A DNA stretch of 64,000 nt from Anas platyrhynchos (taxonomy: Eukaryota > Chordata > Aves > Anseriformes > Anatidae): NCBI RefSeq assembly GCF_047663525.1, contig NC_092606.1, forward strand, positions 2,354,501 through 2,418,500, written 5' to 3'. Numbering within the stretch: position 1 is the stretch's first letter; every line of letters starts with the position of its first letter. This document shows positions 13,341-23,835 of this stretch, piece after piece. A model generated the notes under the pieces. That model was not told where the DNA came from, searched no databases, and saw only the letters and a list, made by a program, of their open reading frames with translations. The translations under genes and the position numbers were made by a program.

Positions 13341-16017
13341 AAAAAAAAACCAAACCTCTGCTGTTACTCAAGAAAGTTATAACCAGAAACTGACAAGGAA
13401 GAGCTGACCGTGAATAACCTGATTTCATTGATCAAAACGTAAGACAAAGCAGAACAACCCGGAGCTGTACGAACGATGAGATATAGGCACGTGTTCTATA
13501 AAACAATACAAAAATGTTTCCCGTGCTCCATTTTAATTGATAATGTCAATGTAAGGAAATACATTATGGCTATAATTTTCTGACAGCAAACTTTTAGCTT
13601 ATACCAAGCTGTTCAACACTCAAAACGTGGATTTGTCCAGCTTACCCCTCAGCTCCCAGCCACCATGGCTGAAATGATATTATCTATTTACGTTCATTTG
13701 GCAGCCTTCCTGACCGCTTTGATTGGAGTCTCTAGTAACATGCTGACAGGATCTATGCAATGCAGCTGATATTATGAGACTGCTATTATTTAGAGGCACA
13801 TTTCATCCGTTAAAGTGTGAAACTAGAGAACTCCCAACATGTACTGAATCAAAATTAAAGGTTTTGAGGGCTTTTTCCTTAAAGATGTTCAACCATTTCT
13901 TGTTTATGAAACACCTGCACTCTTAAATCCTATTTTATCAGCCTTCATTGCTGCGTGCACACCCAGCCCCTGAGCGTTTACTCTCCAGGTTACTGCCACC
14001 GTGCTTGGGAACCATCAGAGAACAAGTGAAGTCCTACAAAGAAGGTACACACGTCAGCTCCTTCAGGACCGCAGCATTCACTCTAATGAATTACATTCTG
14101 ATATTTCATAAATTCTCCTAAAGACCACAAAAGGCATCCCAGGAAAGGAAACGCTGTTAGTTGCCTGAAGTTCACTGCGCAAATGTTCCTCATTTCCAGA
14201 AGTACGTAACCTGGGTACATGTTTAAGACGAGGCTGAAAACCACTCTCAACTTGGAAGCTGAAATAAGGAAGAAAGTAAAGAGGTCACTGCAATTTAGCT
14301 GAAGAATTACAGGTAAAAAAAAACTCACTTCTGGTAACAACTTGTGGAAGTTTAAGTTGAATTCCTCAAGTCACCTGTGCATCTCATTATATGTTCAGCT
14401 AAGACTACTGAGGTACCCTCCCAAAAGAAGCATCAGAGCTGAATGCCGAAGCCGTGAAATAATTACTGCTCTGGGGATGGAGCAGCTCCTCACAGATTTA
14501 TAAACAGGAAGCGTGAAGCTGTGCGCTCATACCTGCCTTAATCATACAGCAGAGCCCTAAAGCCAGCAGATACTGGCTGACACAAGTCTCCCTGAATCTA
14601 GGCAGGCTCAGCAGTGGATCCCATTAATTCTGATAGCTAAAAGAAGGAAAGGAAGGAAGCTGAAAGGGATCTAAGCATCTTCATCACAAGTACCTGAAAA
14701 CTCAAAGCTCCTCAAACAGGACACAGGTTTATACCCCCTGAACATGGAGTGTCCTGGAAAACAGCAGAATGCCGGCCTACCTGTGCTGCTCAAGCACTGT
14801 TTTTCAGATATGGGAGAAACGAAAGAACAACATCTGCCTTCATGGAATACAGAAAAAGAAGAGAATAAACCACAAGAACAGTTCTCTTAATTTTTCCTAA
14901 AAATGCACCTGGGATTTTAAAAGATCATGTCAAAGTCAGGAGTAATAAAAAGCCCCATTTTGTGACCAGAGGCAAATCCCGTGAAGCTGACACACCTGAC
15001 AGTCCTGCCCCAATCTGAATGGGCACACGAAGTGCACGCACTCTTCTGGACTATGAGGCTATTTGTTTTCTTTTTCTCAAGGATCATTGTGCACAAAACT
15101 CAAAGCACAATGGAACAGACCTATCCACAGCCATTTGTTTCTCCCAGTGCTACACTCCTTGGCCACGCTGCTGTCAATTGCAGTTCCTCCTTCCTCCATC
15201 CCAGCATACACCCAACAGCAGTTTTACCTTGCTTTGAGCAGAAGAAAAACCCAGCCCTCCTTCCCAGCACAAATCTTACAGATCCATGACTATTCATTGA
15301 CACTCCTTTTGTTTAAGTGGTTACCTGACTGAATATTTAGCATACATAAGCTGAAAATAGCCCAAGTTAGCATGACCTGCTTTCTCGAAGCAGCATTCTC
15401 AGAAACTTTGATTTCTATCATCTCATAATTTTCAAATACCTTTATAAATGTATGGTCTGAGTCTGTGATTATATTTTAAAAGTTACCTAAGGAAGACGTG
15501 TTAACAGTGACTGGAGAATGCAGTCCTCAGGGATCCAGCATAAACCAGCCATCAGTTAGTACCACGTACCCACCTCTTTCCTGAGGAATCCTTATTAAAG
15601 CATTGTATATACAACGCAGCAGACCTGCTGCACTGTAGCTACAGCAATAAAGTTCCTTTATAAAGTCGCATTTCCCAAACACAGCCCTTTAAGGCTGCCA
15701 GCAGAACAAGTGGAAGATAAGGCAGGCTTCGGAGAACTACCTCCTCCGTGTAAGATAAGGCCTCGCGCTGGGCAATCTCAGGAGGAGCGAGCAGCCAGAC
15801 AGCCTGGCGAACGGAGTGGGGGCAGAAAGGAGAGGCACGCGCTGGAGAAGGCTCCGAACCAAAAGGGATACTGACCGAGCTGATGTGAGCACCGCCCCAG
15901 GAAAAAAAGATGCTCTTGGACCTTGGGCTAAGAAAAAAGCAACAAAGCCATGAGCCAGGTTGACAGTTTATGCCATTACAAACTGAGTTTGATGAAATAA
16001 CCGATTACCTTATGCAT

Positions 16018-16082
16018 GACTTGGAACAAAGCACTTACTTCACCTCTAACGACCTGTCCGTGAATTTCATCTCCTTACAAAG
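16018..16082 (+). repeat. possible MIR-like fragment
   Basis: CTTGGAACAAAGCACTTACT followed by TCACCTCTAA and then TTTCATCTCCTTACAA loosely follows the MIR core (CTTGGGCAAGTCACTTAACC, TCTC, then TTTCCTCATCTGTAAAA). Weak match, by eye. Confidence 0.3.
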
Positions 16083-18090
16083 AAGTGAGCCTCAGCCAGA
16101 GGTCTGAGGGCCAGGAAGAGCTCCACACAGGGATCAGAACAAGCTCAAAACCTTTACCTTCCCCACAACAAGAGGCAAAGCTGTGCCCCTGGCAACTGTA
16201 AATAAGATGATGATAGCTCAGTGATATTCGTAAGAAGAGATGTCCGAATAGTCGCCCTTACGTTTCACTCCCAAGCTACACAACCAGACAAAGATTTTAC
16301 AGGGCAGGAGAGAAAAAGGAGACCAGCAGCGGGTGCTGCCCTGGGGGAACACAAGACAACTTCATCGGGCGCATCCACACAGCCGCATCATCCACACTGC
16401 AGTCAGCTGTCTGTGATGATGAGCAAAAAATAACAACAGTGATGAAAAAAATCACAGCACTATCTCATGCTCCAGGGTGAACAAGGCCAATAATACCAGG
16501 CTGCCCTCATGTTTTCATCTCTTTGAACAGAAGTTATATTCTAGCTAGTTATTTATATTGTGAGTGTTTAACCACAAAAACCCTCCTCACCTTCACTCCC
16601 TTGGGTTATTCTCAAAATTATGGTAAAATTACTTCCATTCATAACTTAAAGAGTCAGCCTTAATTTCTGAAGCTTACAGAACCAGCCTTGCATTTTGCCA
16701 GATATTCTGAACAACTGAAAGCATCTCAAAAGAGGAGCACAGCCTTCTGAATGAACACTGCTTCTACAAACACAGGTAACCACCACTCATTCCACGGGGT
16801 GAATTTGTGTATCACTTAATAGAAAACTTGTCAACATTTAATAACCGGGACACAATGTCAGAAAAGCTCCATCCATCTAATGGGATGTAAATATACAGAG
16901 CTTTGTTTTTGCTTTAATAATGTGTATGTTTATCTATTATCATCATTTGCTGCTTGTGTCCACAGAAGTACCACAAGCACCAGCACAGTTCTGTGCGAGC
17001 AAGAATGGCCCCAACAAACAACGCTTTGATAACCAGCCTGTTTTATATGTACAACAATTCACTGGTTAAGTAAACAACGCTGTTATTTAGTAAAACATCA
17101 ATTTATACCAGGGCCTAAACCAACCTTTCTGCTCTTCTGCAGAAAAACAGTATTAAAAGCTTCACAGAGATAGAACAACACTAAAGAGAAATAACATTCA
17201 CTGTGCAAGGAAATTATAAATAACTTCAAAATCAATCTTACTTTGATGTCAAGTAAAGTCTTCCCTATGAAAGCTTCCAGATTAGCTTCCTAGAGGCAGA
17301 ATACGAGTTTAAATCTAACTTTAAATTCCAGGCGTTTAATTTTTCTTATTTATGAACTTCGGAATATGCAACTTGACTGAATGACTGCGTTCAATTTCAC
17401 GTCCCTCCCAAACTATGTTTATGACTCCAGCTCCTCTAAAAACACGTAAGTCTATGTTTTTTGAAACTTCACGTGCTTTCTCTAGAAGCGAAATTCTTTG
17501 GGGCTGCTATGGCTGAAACCTGTAATGAAAAGGAGTTTGAACCACATTTGTTTCCTCTGCTTGACAGCGTTTAGAATACGTTGCTCCATTTCCTACTAGA
17601 CATGGCATCCCTCGCTGCCTCCACCATTTAAAAAAATATTAAAATAATAAAAAAAAAAACAGATCACCATCCCGTGTCACACCACTCTGTTTCTCTCCCA
17701 GTTATCACTGGATGTTTCCTCCCAGCTCTCCCTCGGCAGCCCCCAGACGCTTCTGGGGTGCCCGCAGCACCCCGAGGGGCCGCTCCCCCATCCCACGGGC
17801 GCTCCGACCCCGGCACAGGTGAGCTGCCGGAGCGCTCCGCACCTCACCACAGGCCGAGGACGACGGAAAAAAAAAACCCTCCTGGCATCCAAGCTCCCCG
17901 GGCCCTCTTTGTCCTTGGCTCCCGGCTCCGGGCGCAGCTCGGGGCTCGGCCCCGCGCTTGTTTACGGCCCCCCCCCCCCACCCCCGGTTCCTCCCGGCTC
18001 GGGGAGCACCGTGCACGGGAACCGCGGCTCCCTCCCAGCCGGCGGCCGCAGGGGCGCGCTCCTCGCCGCGGCCAAACGCGAGGAGCCCGG

Positions 18091-18120
18091 TACGGCCCGG
18101 TACAGCCCCGTACGGCCCGG
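18091..18120. repeat. 10-bp tandem repeat in the CpG island
   Basis: Three adjacent 10-base units, TACGGCCCGG, TACAGCCCCG and TACGGCCCGG, are seen directly, preceded by a half-matching unit. It lies about 350 bases inside USP32 intron 1. Confidence 0.7.
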
Positions 18121-18464
18121 TCCCCGGCGGGTGACAGGCGGAGGCGAGGCCGCGGGGCCCGGCCGGTGCCAGCAGAGCCCCCGCCCGGCTGCAAGGAGAC
18201 CCTGGGGGGGGGTCCTCCCGGTGGCGGCTGCTCCCTCACCGGGCTGGGGGGGGGGGGGGTGAGGTTCCCGGTACCTCCCCCCTAATAAAATAAAAATAAA
18301 ATAAAGGGGCGCGGAGGGAGCGCGAGGCGCAGCGCCGGCTCCGGCGGCTCTGTCACGGCGCCGCTGACAGCCCCGGCTCCCCCCCCCCCACTTCCCGATC
18401 CCCTCAGGCCCCGGCCCGCCGCCGCCCCCCCCCCCCAACGTCTCCGGTCGCCGTTCGCCCTCAC

Positions 18465-18522
18465 CCCTCCGCAAGGCCTCGTCGTAGCTGAGGAAGCCGA
18501 TGCGGGACTCCTTGGCGCCCAT
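18465..18522 (-). CDS. USP32: USP32, first coding exon (ubiquitin-specific protease 32)
   Basis: This exon encodes 19 residues plus the first base of codon 20, starting MGAKESRIGFLSYDEALRR, which matches the known N-terminus of vertebrate USP32 with one Glu-to-Asp change. The ATG is in a strong Kozak context (CACCATGGG). The exon ends in AGG-G before a donor GTGAGG at 18,464-18,459. The single leftover G fits the human protein, where the next residue is Val (G|TG). USP32 is a large deubiquitinase (about 1,600 residues in human) with N-terminal EF hands, a DUSP domain and a C-terminal USP domain; it acts on endosomes, lysosomes and Golgi, with Rab7 and LAMTOR1 as reported targets. The rest of the gene lies to the left, outside the window; I found no second exon in 1-18,464. 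Gly2 and Ser6 form an N-myristoylation-like motif. Identification is firm; only exon 1 is visible. Confidence 0.95.
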
Positions 18523-18620
18523 GGTGCCGCTCAGTCCATGGCTTCCCCCCCCCCGCCCTCCGCCGGCAGGCTGAGGCGCCGCGGAGCCCGGGCTGCGCCG
18601 CCGCCGCCTCAGGAGCGCAG

Positions 18621-18671
18621 GGAGCGGGCGGGGGGGGGGGGGGCGGGGGCGGGCCCGGGGGGAGGAGGCGG
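18621..18671 (+). repeat. G-rich homopolymer tract with quadruplex potential
   Basis: The plus strand carries several runs of four or more G within 50 bases, separated by one to three bases, about 100-150 bases upstream of the USP32 ATG. This meets the usual pattern for a G-quadruplex. The G-rich strand is the template strand for USP32. Confidence 0.55.
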
Positions 18672-18704
18672 CCTCGCGCCCTCCCCGCCCCCGCCTCCAT
18701 GGCG

Positions 18705-18714
18705 GTCACGTGCC
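18705..18714. promoter_or_regulatory. E-box / CLEAR-like site 1 upstream of USP32
   Basis: GTCACGTGCC contains the CACGTG core and matches nine of ten bases of the TFEB/MITF CLEAR consensus GTCACGTGAC. It lies about 180 bases upstream of the USP32 ATG. USF or MYC/MAX could also use this core. Confidence 0.5.
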
Positions 18715-18742
18715 GGGGGGGGGAGCCCGGCCCCTCCGCCGC

Positions 18743-18752
18743 GTCACGTGAC
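18743..18752. promoter_or_regulatory. CLEAR-type site 2 upstream of USP32
   Basis: GTCACGTGAC is a perfect 10-base palindrome and a perfect match to the CLEAR consensus bound by TFEB, TFE3 and MITF. It is 38 bases from site 1 (start to start) and about 220 bases upstream of the ATG. Confidence 0.6.
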
Positions 18753-18803
18753 GAGGGAGGAGCGGGGAGGGCAGCGGCGCTTCCGTCCCTCTAAGGGGGG
18801 GGG

Positions 18804-18813
18804 GTCACGTGAC
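18804..18813. promoter_or_regulatory. CLEAR-type site 3 upstream of USP32
   Basis: This is a second perfect GTCACGTGAC palindrome, 61 bases beyond site 2. Three CACGTG cores within 110 bases is unlikely by chance, even in GC-rich DNA. Confidence 0.6.
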
Positions 18814-20000
18814 GCGGAGCCGCCCGCCAACGGCTGTGGAGAGCGCAGCCCGCGCTTATGGGGGGGGGGGGCGGCCCTGAGGCGATGGAGCACCCCGCTG
18901 GAAAAGGGGTTTCAGTGCATAAAACACACACATGGGATGAGTTTGGAAAGGAGTAGGGATTGGCCTCGTCCTTCCCAGCTCTTCAAGGGGTTTGGGGTTA
19001 GGATTCAGCGCAGCGCTTGCCCAGAATGGGAGGATTGAGGATTTCCCCCCATGGCTGCGTTACAGCGTTAAGGGAGGTGGCGTGCCCTGGGTCACTCTCC
19101 AGCAGAAAATAAGGAGAGTGAAATAAAACACTGATTACCAGGGGCAGGTCGTTCCAAGGATTGTTCCCCTGCGGAAACCAAGCCTGTGAAAACACCAGTT
19201 GCAAGTCATTCCCTAACTTAGGGTTTCCTTGCTGAACGATCTTACCACATCAGGGCTAACGAAAGGTCAAGCCAAAGTTATTTTCTCGCTGATGTAAGTT
19301 CACGCGTAGGTATTTTTATAGCAAACATTCCAAACAAATTTCATATCTGATACGCAAAGCCAGGAATGCAGCTCACAGAGAAGCGAGGTTGAAGGCCAAA
19401 TCTCTCTCCTGTAACACTACTAAACTGCAGAGTCACTGCAAATGTATTAAACTTCATAAATCCTCCTTTTCCGCCATCACCAGATTTTTGTAGTATCTTA
19501 CATTCGTGACCAAGAAGATAATAATTACACTCAAGCAAAACAACCCAGTGGACCTTTTGCCTCCCTGGAAGATAGAATATGGGGAGAAGGAGAAAGTTTA
19601 AGTGCTTTTTAAAAACCCAAGTGAAATTCTTGGGAACATACTTAACACACCAGCCACTCGTTCCACACTTACCTTTTAAGCCTGAGTCTTCAGTGCCCTC
19701 ATATATTCTTATTCTACCCTTACATCTCTCTTCTCAATGCACCTTGTAGTCCCTCACTCAAACAGGCTTCTATTTAGATGCAATATAAACTCTAAAATAT
19801 TTTGCAGAATGAATACAACAAACATGGCAACATGTCAATCAAAAGTGAAGTTGGCAATGCTCAAAGCAGCTGGAGAAGTATCTGCTTCATCTTGTGATTA
19901 AATAAACCATTCCAGCCTCTAACAATGACATTCATTCTGCCATGCTCCATTTGTGACGGATCACTTTTCAGAAGTGTTAACTCACAGCTGAGGAGACACA

Positions 20001-20105
20001 GTTTAATTCCTAACTTTGCTATGCTATTCCTGTGTGATCTTATGCCTAGTAATAATCTTTTTTATGTTTTGGTTACTTCTCAGAATTGCAGAGATAATGA
20101 TACAT
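20001..20105 (+). repeat. MIR-like ancient SINE fragment
   Basis: Blocks TTAATTCCTAACTTTGCTAT, CTGTGTGATCTTATGCC, GGTTACTTCTCAGAATTGCA and GAGATAATGATAC follow the order of the MIR consensus (AATCCCAGCTCTGCCAC, CTGTGTGACCTTGGGC, CAGTTTCCTCATCTGTAAAA, GGGATAATAATAC). Substitutions are many but the block order is hard to get by chance. Confidence 0.5.
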
Positions 20106-22368
20106 TGAGAGTCCCTGTTTTGCTGGGAGCAAAAAGCTGCACTGGGATCCAGCCAGACCCAAACTGGCAGAGCAGCTACCGAAAGCAATTAGAGCAGGAA
20201 GCAACTACAATGGTGTCGTAAGGCAGCTGTCTGTAGTTTTCACACCAAATTCTTCTCATCTTCACACCGATTTTTCCATGACTATTAACCTCCCTTAAGC
20301 CTCTTACTTTCAGTGAGTTTGTTGTTGTTAAACAGCAACAACAAAAGTAGCCAGGCACACAGCAGAACTGACATAACATTTGGGCCTGTTTCATCCAGGC
20401 ACGCAGTAGCGAAGGGACCCACACCAGGGCAATGATCTCCCTCTGATGCTAGTGCAGCCACCACCATTGATAAACGCATTCCTGCACTTACCAAATTCCA
20501 TGCTGGGACCTGGATGAATTACCAACAGCTTTCTTCATATTTACAGATACCAGTCTTTCCCTTTCCAGCTTTTGTTTTCAAAAACTAGACAGTTAACCGT
20601 TAAGCTCTACTAGTTACCTCTCTAATAAAGTTCCACCACAACTTAGCAGACTTTCTTTATACCAGTTTCAGATCATGTTTACAAGTATGGATGACCAGAG
20701 CTTTATTCCATTTTTAGCCGAGGACTAACCAATACTTTAAAAATTATTCTGGTTTTATCTATGTCTTGAAAAACCTCTAACTGTAGCATACACAAGCCCT
20801 GTTCTCAGGCAGCAGAGATTATTAGGCAGTACAGGGCTTTTAATGACAACTAGTTCACTTGCTATATCATGAAAAGACGAACGTCTGAAATGATAATTGC
20901 AAATCAGATCCTGCCACCATCCCAGCTTAAGGTATAGTCTCAAACAGCTGAGTTAGTATTTGATGCAAATGAGGAAGCAGAAACGTGCAGTGAGATGGTC
21001 CTTCCTCAAGCAGAATGAAAAAGGATTGAAAAGATGGTTAATGATGATGGTTAATACATTTAAAAACAACATTCTTTCTCAAATGGTTAAAAAATATTTA
21101 TTACATTAAAACTTGGCACTTCCAAGCAGTAGTTAAGTTGTTAAGACTAATACTGCATTTTTGTATGACATTAAAAAAAAGTGACATTTCTTACGTCCCA
21201 CAGATATAAAAGATGTCTAACAAGCAGTAGAATTTTCCTTGAAGAGTGCTTTAAAATAATTTGCTGTATCCATTGTATGCACCATGGCTTGCACCAAATT
21301 TAATAACAAAGATATTCTAGATTGGAAAAATCAGACTGGAGGCTTATGATGGCAGTGTCTTTGTTCAGATTAAATTAAGCATGTTCTCAAAGGCATTGAA
21401 GCAGGAACCTAGAGATAAGACTTTGTATGCTAACCGTGGATTAGATCTGGCAGTGAGTTTTTAATGAAGCCTTATTGAGGAGCACAAGATTATAGATGTT
21501 GCTACTATTTAAATGTTATGTCAAAGGTAAATCAAATTAAGATACAGTGAATTTAGGCTTCTATTAGATGAATTGAGCTCCTCTGCTCTGTTTGAAAAGT
21601 GCTATATATGCAAATCTAACTAACTGGCCATGTGCCTTTATGATTGCTGTGATTTATTTAATTATTCGCTAATCATAAATAGATTCATAAGTGTTTAGCA
21701 AATATCTTTAAGTGTCTTTGCATCATCATCAGGTATCTGTGGAAAAGCAGACATTTACTGCTGCGCAGAGGCTGCAGGAGGTGAACAGCATCACTGCCTT
21801 CCTGGCAGAGCAGCTGGCAGTCCCCGGGGGGGTGGCTGGCAGTCCCCGAGGCTACCAGGAAGGGAAAAACAGTCACGGACTTGAGCTGTGGGCTAAGGCT
21901 GAAGCGGGCATCTGCTAAAGAGGTGTCTCAAGTTGCATTCTTAAGACCTGAACTCAAAAGAGATGAGCCAAGTAATTGTGGAACTGCTGCGGTGAATCAA
22001 AAACAATTCTGAGAAGAGTGGTGTAGTCCCTAGGATTTCCGGATTTAAAGTTCACTGAAAAAAAAAAAAAAAAAGGAACCAAAAATGCAGCTTCTGGGCC
22101 CTGCAGTATTACTCACCTCCAAATCTTTGCCTCTTTCCCCAGCATCTCTCTCTCTCCAGGGATGTCATATATGTTTTGATCTTTGTAAACTACCTCAAAA
22201 TAGGTATCATCCTCTTCTGTCGAAATGCTGCACCCTCCAGGATAATTGCAATCTTTATGTTGAAGATGCAATAATATATTTAAAAAAAAATTACACTATT
22301 CTTTAGTACTTGTACTTAATACCAGATAGAAGGAAGCAGGAATTTTCAGCACAGAGATGGGAGGAAGG

Positions 22369-22397
22369 AAAAAAAAAAAAAAAAAAAAAAAAAAAAA
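22369..22397 (+). repeat. poly-A tract (29 A)
   Basis: An uninterrupted run of 29 A in the intergenic spacer. No recognisable retroposed sequence precedes it. Confidence 0.95.
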
Positions 22398-23817
22398 GCA
22401 GAGCTAAAATTAAAGCTAAAACTGCCAGAAGTGTTGTACAGAAAGTGGTGGCCCAGCAGACAAACAGTACTAAATAGCATGAGGGGACAAGGAATTGATG
22501 GAACGAGAGGAAAACTCATGTCAAAGGCCTAGATCAAACAGCTTTATTCTTTCCAGACATTTATGTGCTTTTGAAATGGAGACCCCAGATCTCCAACACA
22601 GACACAGCGAACAACTATCTTCACCCCTCAGTCAGAAGGCAACTTGGTCAAGAACTGCTTGGCCAGATTATCATCTGTAATTTGCATTTATTGCCACGAC
22701 AAGGTCTGAGGCACTGTACAAACATGAGACAACTTCTACCCCTTGTGCTTCACAGACAGTGGGAACGCAGTGCAGCAGAGCACATCTCAAATATTTGGAA
22801 AGAGCAGAAGGTGGCAGAGATATCGAGGTGCAACGAGAGTATTCATTTACCATAGGCCTGCGGTGTTGATAGCTGAACAATTTCATATCTTTTTAATTAA
22901 CTGCTGAGTGACGGAAATACCTCAAATCATCTTCTGCCAATCTAATTCTGATGTCTTCGGGGTGGAGAACACAAGAGGCTTCCTCAAAGAAGAGCAGAAC
23001 TCTACATGCAAACTACAACTTTTATCACATCCCACATTTTTCTGGAAGTATGTGGTTTTGAATAGGAGTCAGAGGGTGACATTCACTACAGATTCGTATG
23101 AACTAGAAACAGAAATAAAAAGGAACAGATTCCTACTAGGTCCCTCCTATGTCACACTTACCATACAAGGCAGCACACCAGCACCACAGCCAGCATGAAT
23201 TTTGTAGCAGAGCATTGCCATGGCTTTTATGGCCAAAACTGAATAAAACAAAATGCACAAACACACAGAAAAAAAATAAATTTAATACCTGTAGAATAAC
23301 ATCACTGTAACTAGCAGCAACAGATAGGAAAATGAGGTCTTAACATTATCTTCTTTCTCAGGAAGCCCTACCGTGTTTTTAATAAACTTTGCATTTATAT
23401 TTTAACCGCAAATTCTCAAATGGGATTTCTGCAAACCTAGTAATCCCCCCCCTTCCTGATGGGACCTGTTAATGAATGCAGCGCTCACTGGGCTGGCAGC
23501 GTGGCATTGCCTGGGGACTCAGAGTGAGATGATTTGGATTTTTCCCCTTTATTTTCAGTACATGGGCCCTTCCCTTTTCACTCCTGCCCTATAGCTCCCC
23601 ACTCCCCAGTGCTCTCACAGCTTGGCTGAAGCTCACCCTGACACCCAGTACCTTCTTTCTCACTGAGTCAGTTCCACATAAACCACACAGATTACCATAT
23701 AAACATGATGGGGAGGCAGGAGATAGCAATGTGGGCAGCACTTCTCCATCCTCGCCAGGCAAAGACAAGTGAGGCAGGAGCCTTATCTGGGCTGCGGACT
23801 GCCTCTGCTTAATTTTG

Positions 23818-23835
23818 CCTCCTCTTAAGAGGAGG
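23818..23835. repeat. 18-bp perfect palindrome
   Basis: CCTCCTCTTAAGAGGAGG is a perfect inverted repeat without spacer, in the intergenic spacer. Function unknown. Confidence 0.9.

Larger units (their letters stand above)
1..18464 (-). other. USP32: USP32 intron 1 (partial, no coding exon seen)
   Basis: This 18-kb stretch lies downstream of USP32 exon 1 on the minus strand and is read as its first intron, which is also very long in human. No open frame here resembles the expected USP32 exon 2 (the helical region after the first 19 residues). All open frames are short and lack family resemblance. It contains mostly unique, moderately AT-rich DNA, short poly-A tracts (for example 193-211), a short (AT)n run at 12,552-12,566, two CR1-like fragments and three MIR-like fossils listed separately. 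The last 700 bases belong to the CpG island. Confidence 0.8.
17730..18870. promoter_or_regulatory. USP32: CpG island and promoter of USP32
   Basis: About 1.1 kb is very GC-rich with dense CpG dinucleotides, unlike the AT-rich DNA on both sides. It surrounds USP32 exon 1, so it is the housekeeping-type promoter and 5' UTR. No TATA box is evident. Long G and C homopolymers (for example near 17,971, 18,248 and 18,630) and three CACGTG sites upstream of the ATG stand out. A short AT-rich island, (TAAAA)n-like, interrupts it at 18,284-18,305. The transcription start cannot be fixed from sequence alone but should lie between 18,523 and about 18,800. Confidence 0.85.

Noticed and set aside
17674..18285. 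203-codon plus-strand open frame in the CpG island (and overlapping long frames on minus)
   Set aside because: Very GC-rich DNA has few stop codons, so long frames appear by chance. The product is a Pro/Arg/Gly mixture with no family match, and the region is explained as USP32 intron 1 and promoter.
18538..19038. 166-codon plus-strand open frame opposite the USP32 5' region
   Set aside because: It is composition-driven, spans homopolymers that shift easily, and shows no recognisable domain. A divergent non-coding transcript is possible but not shown.
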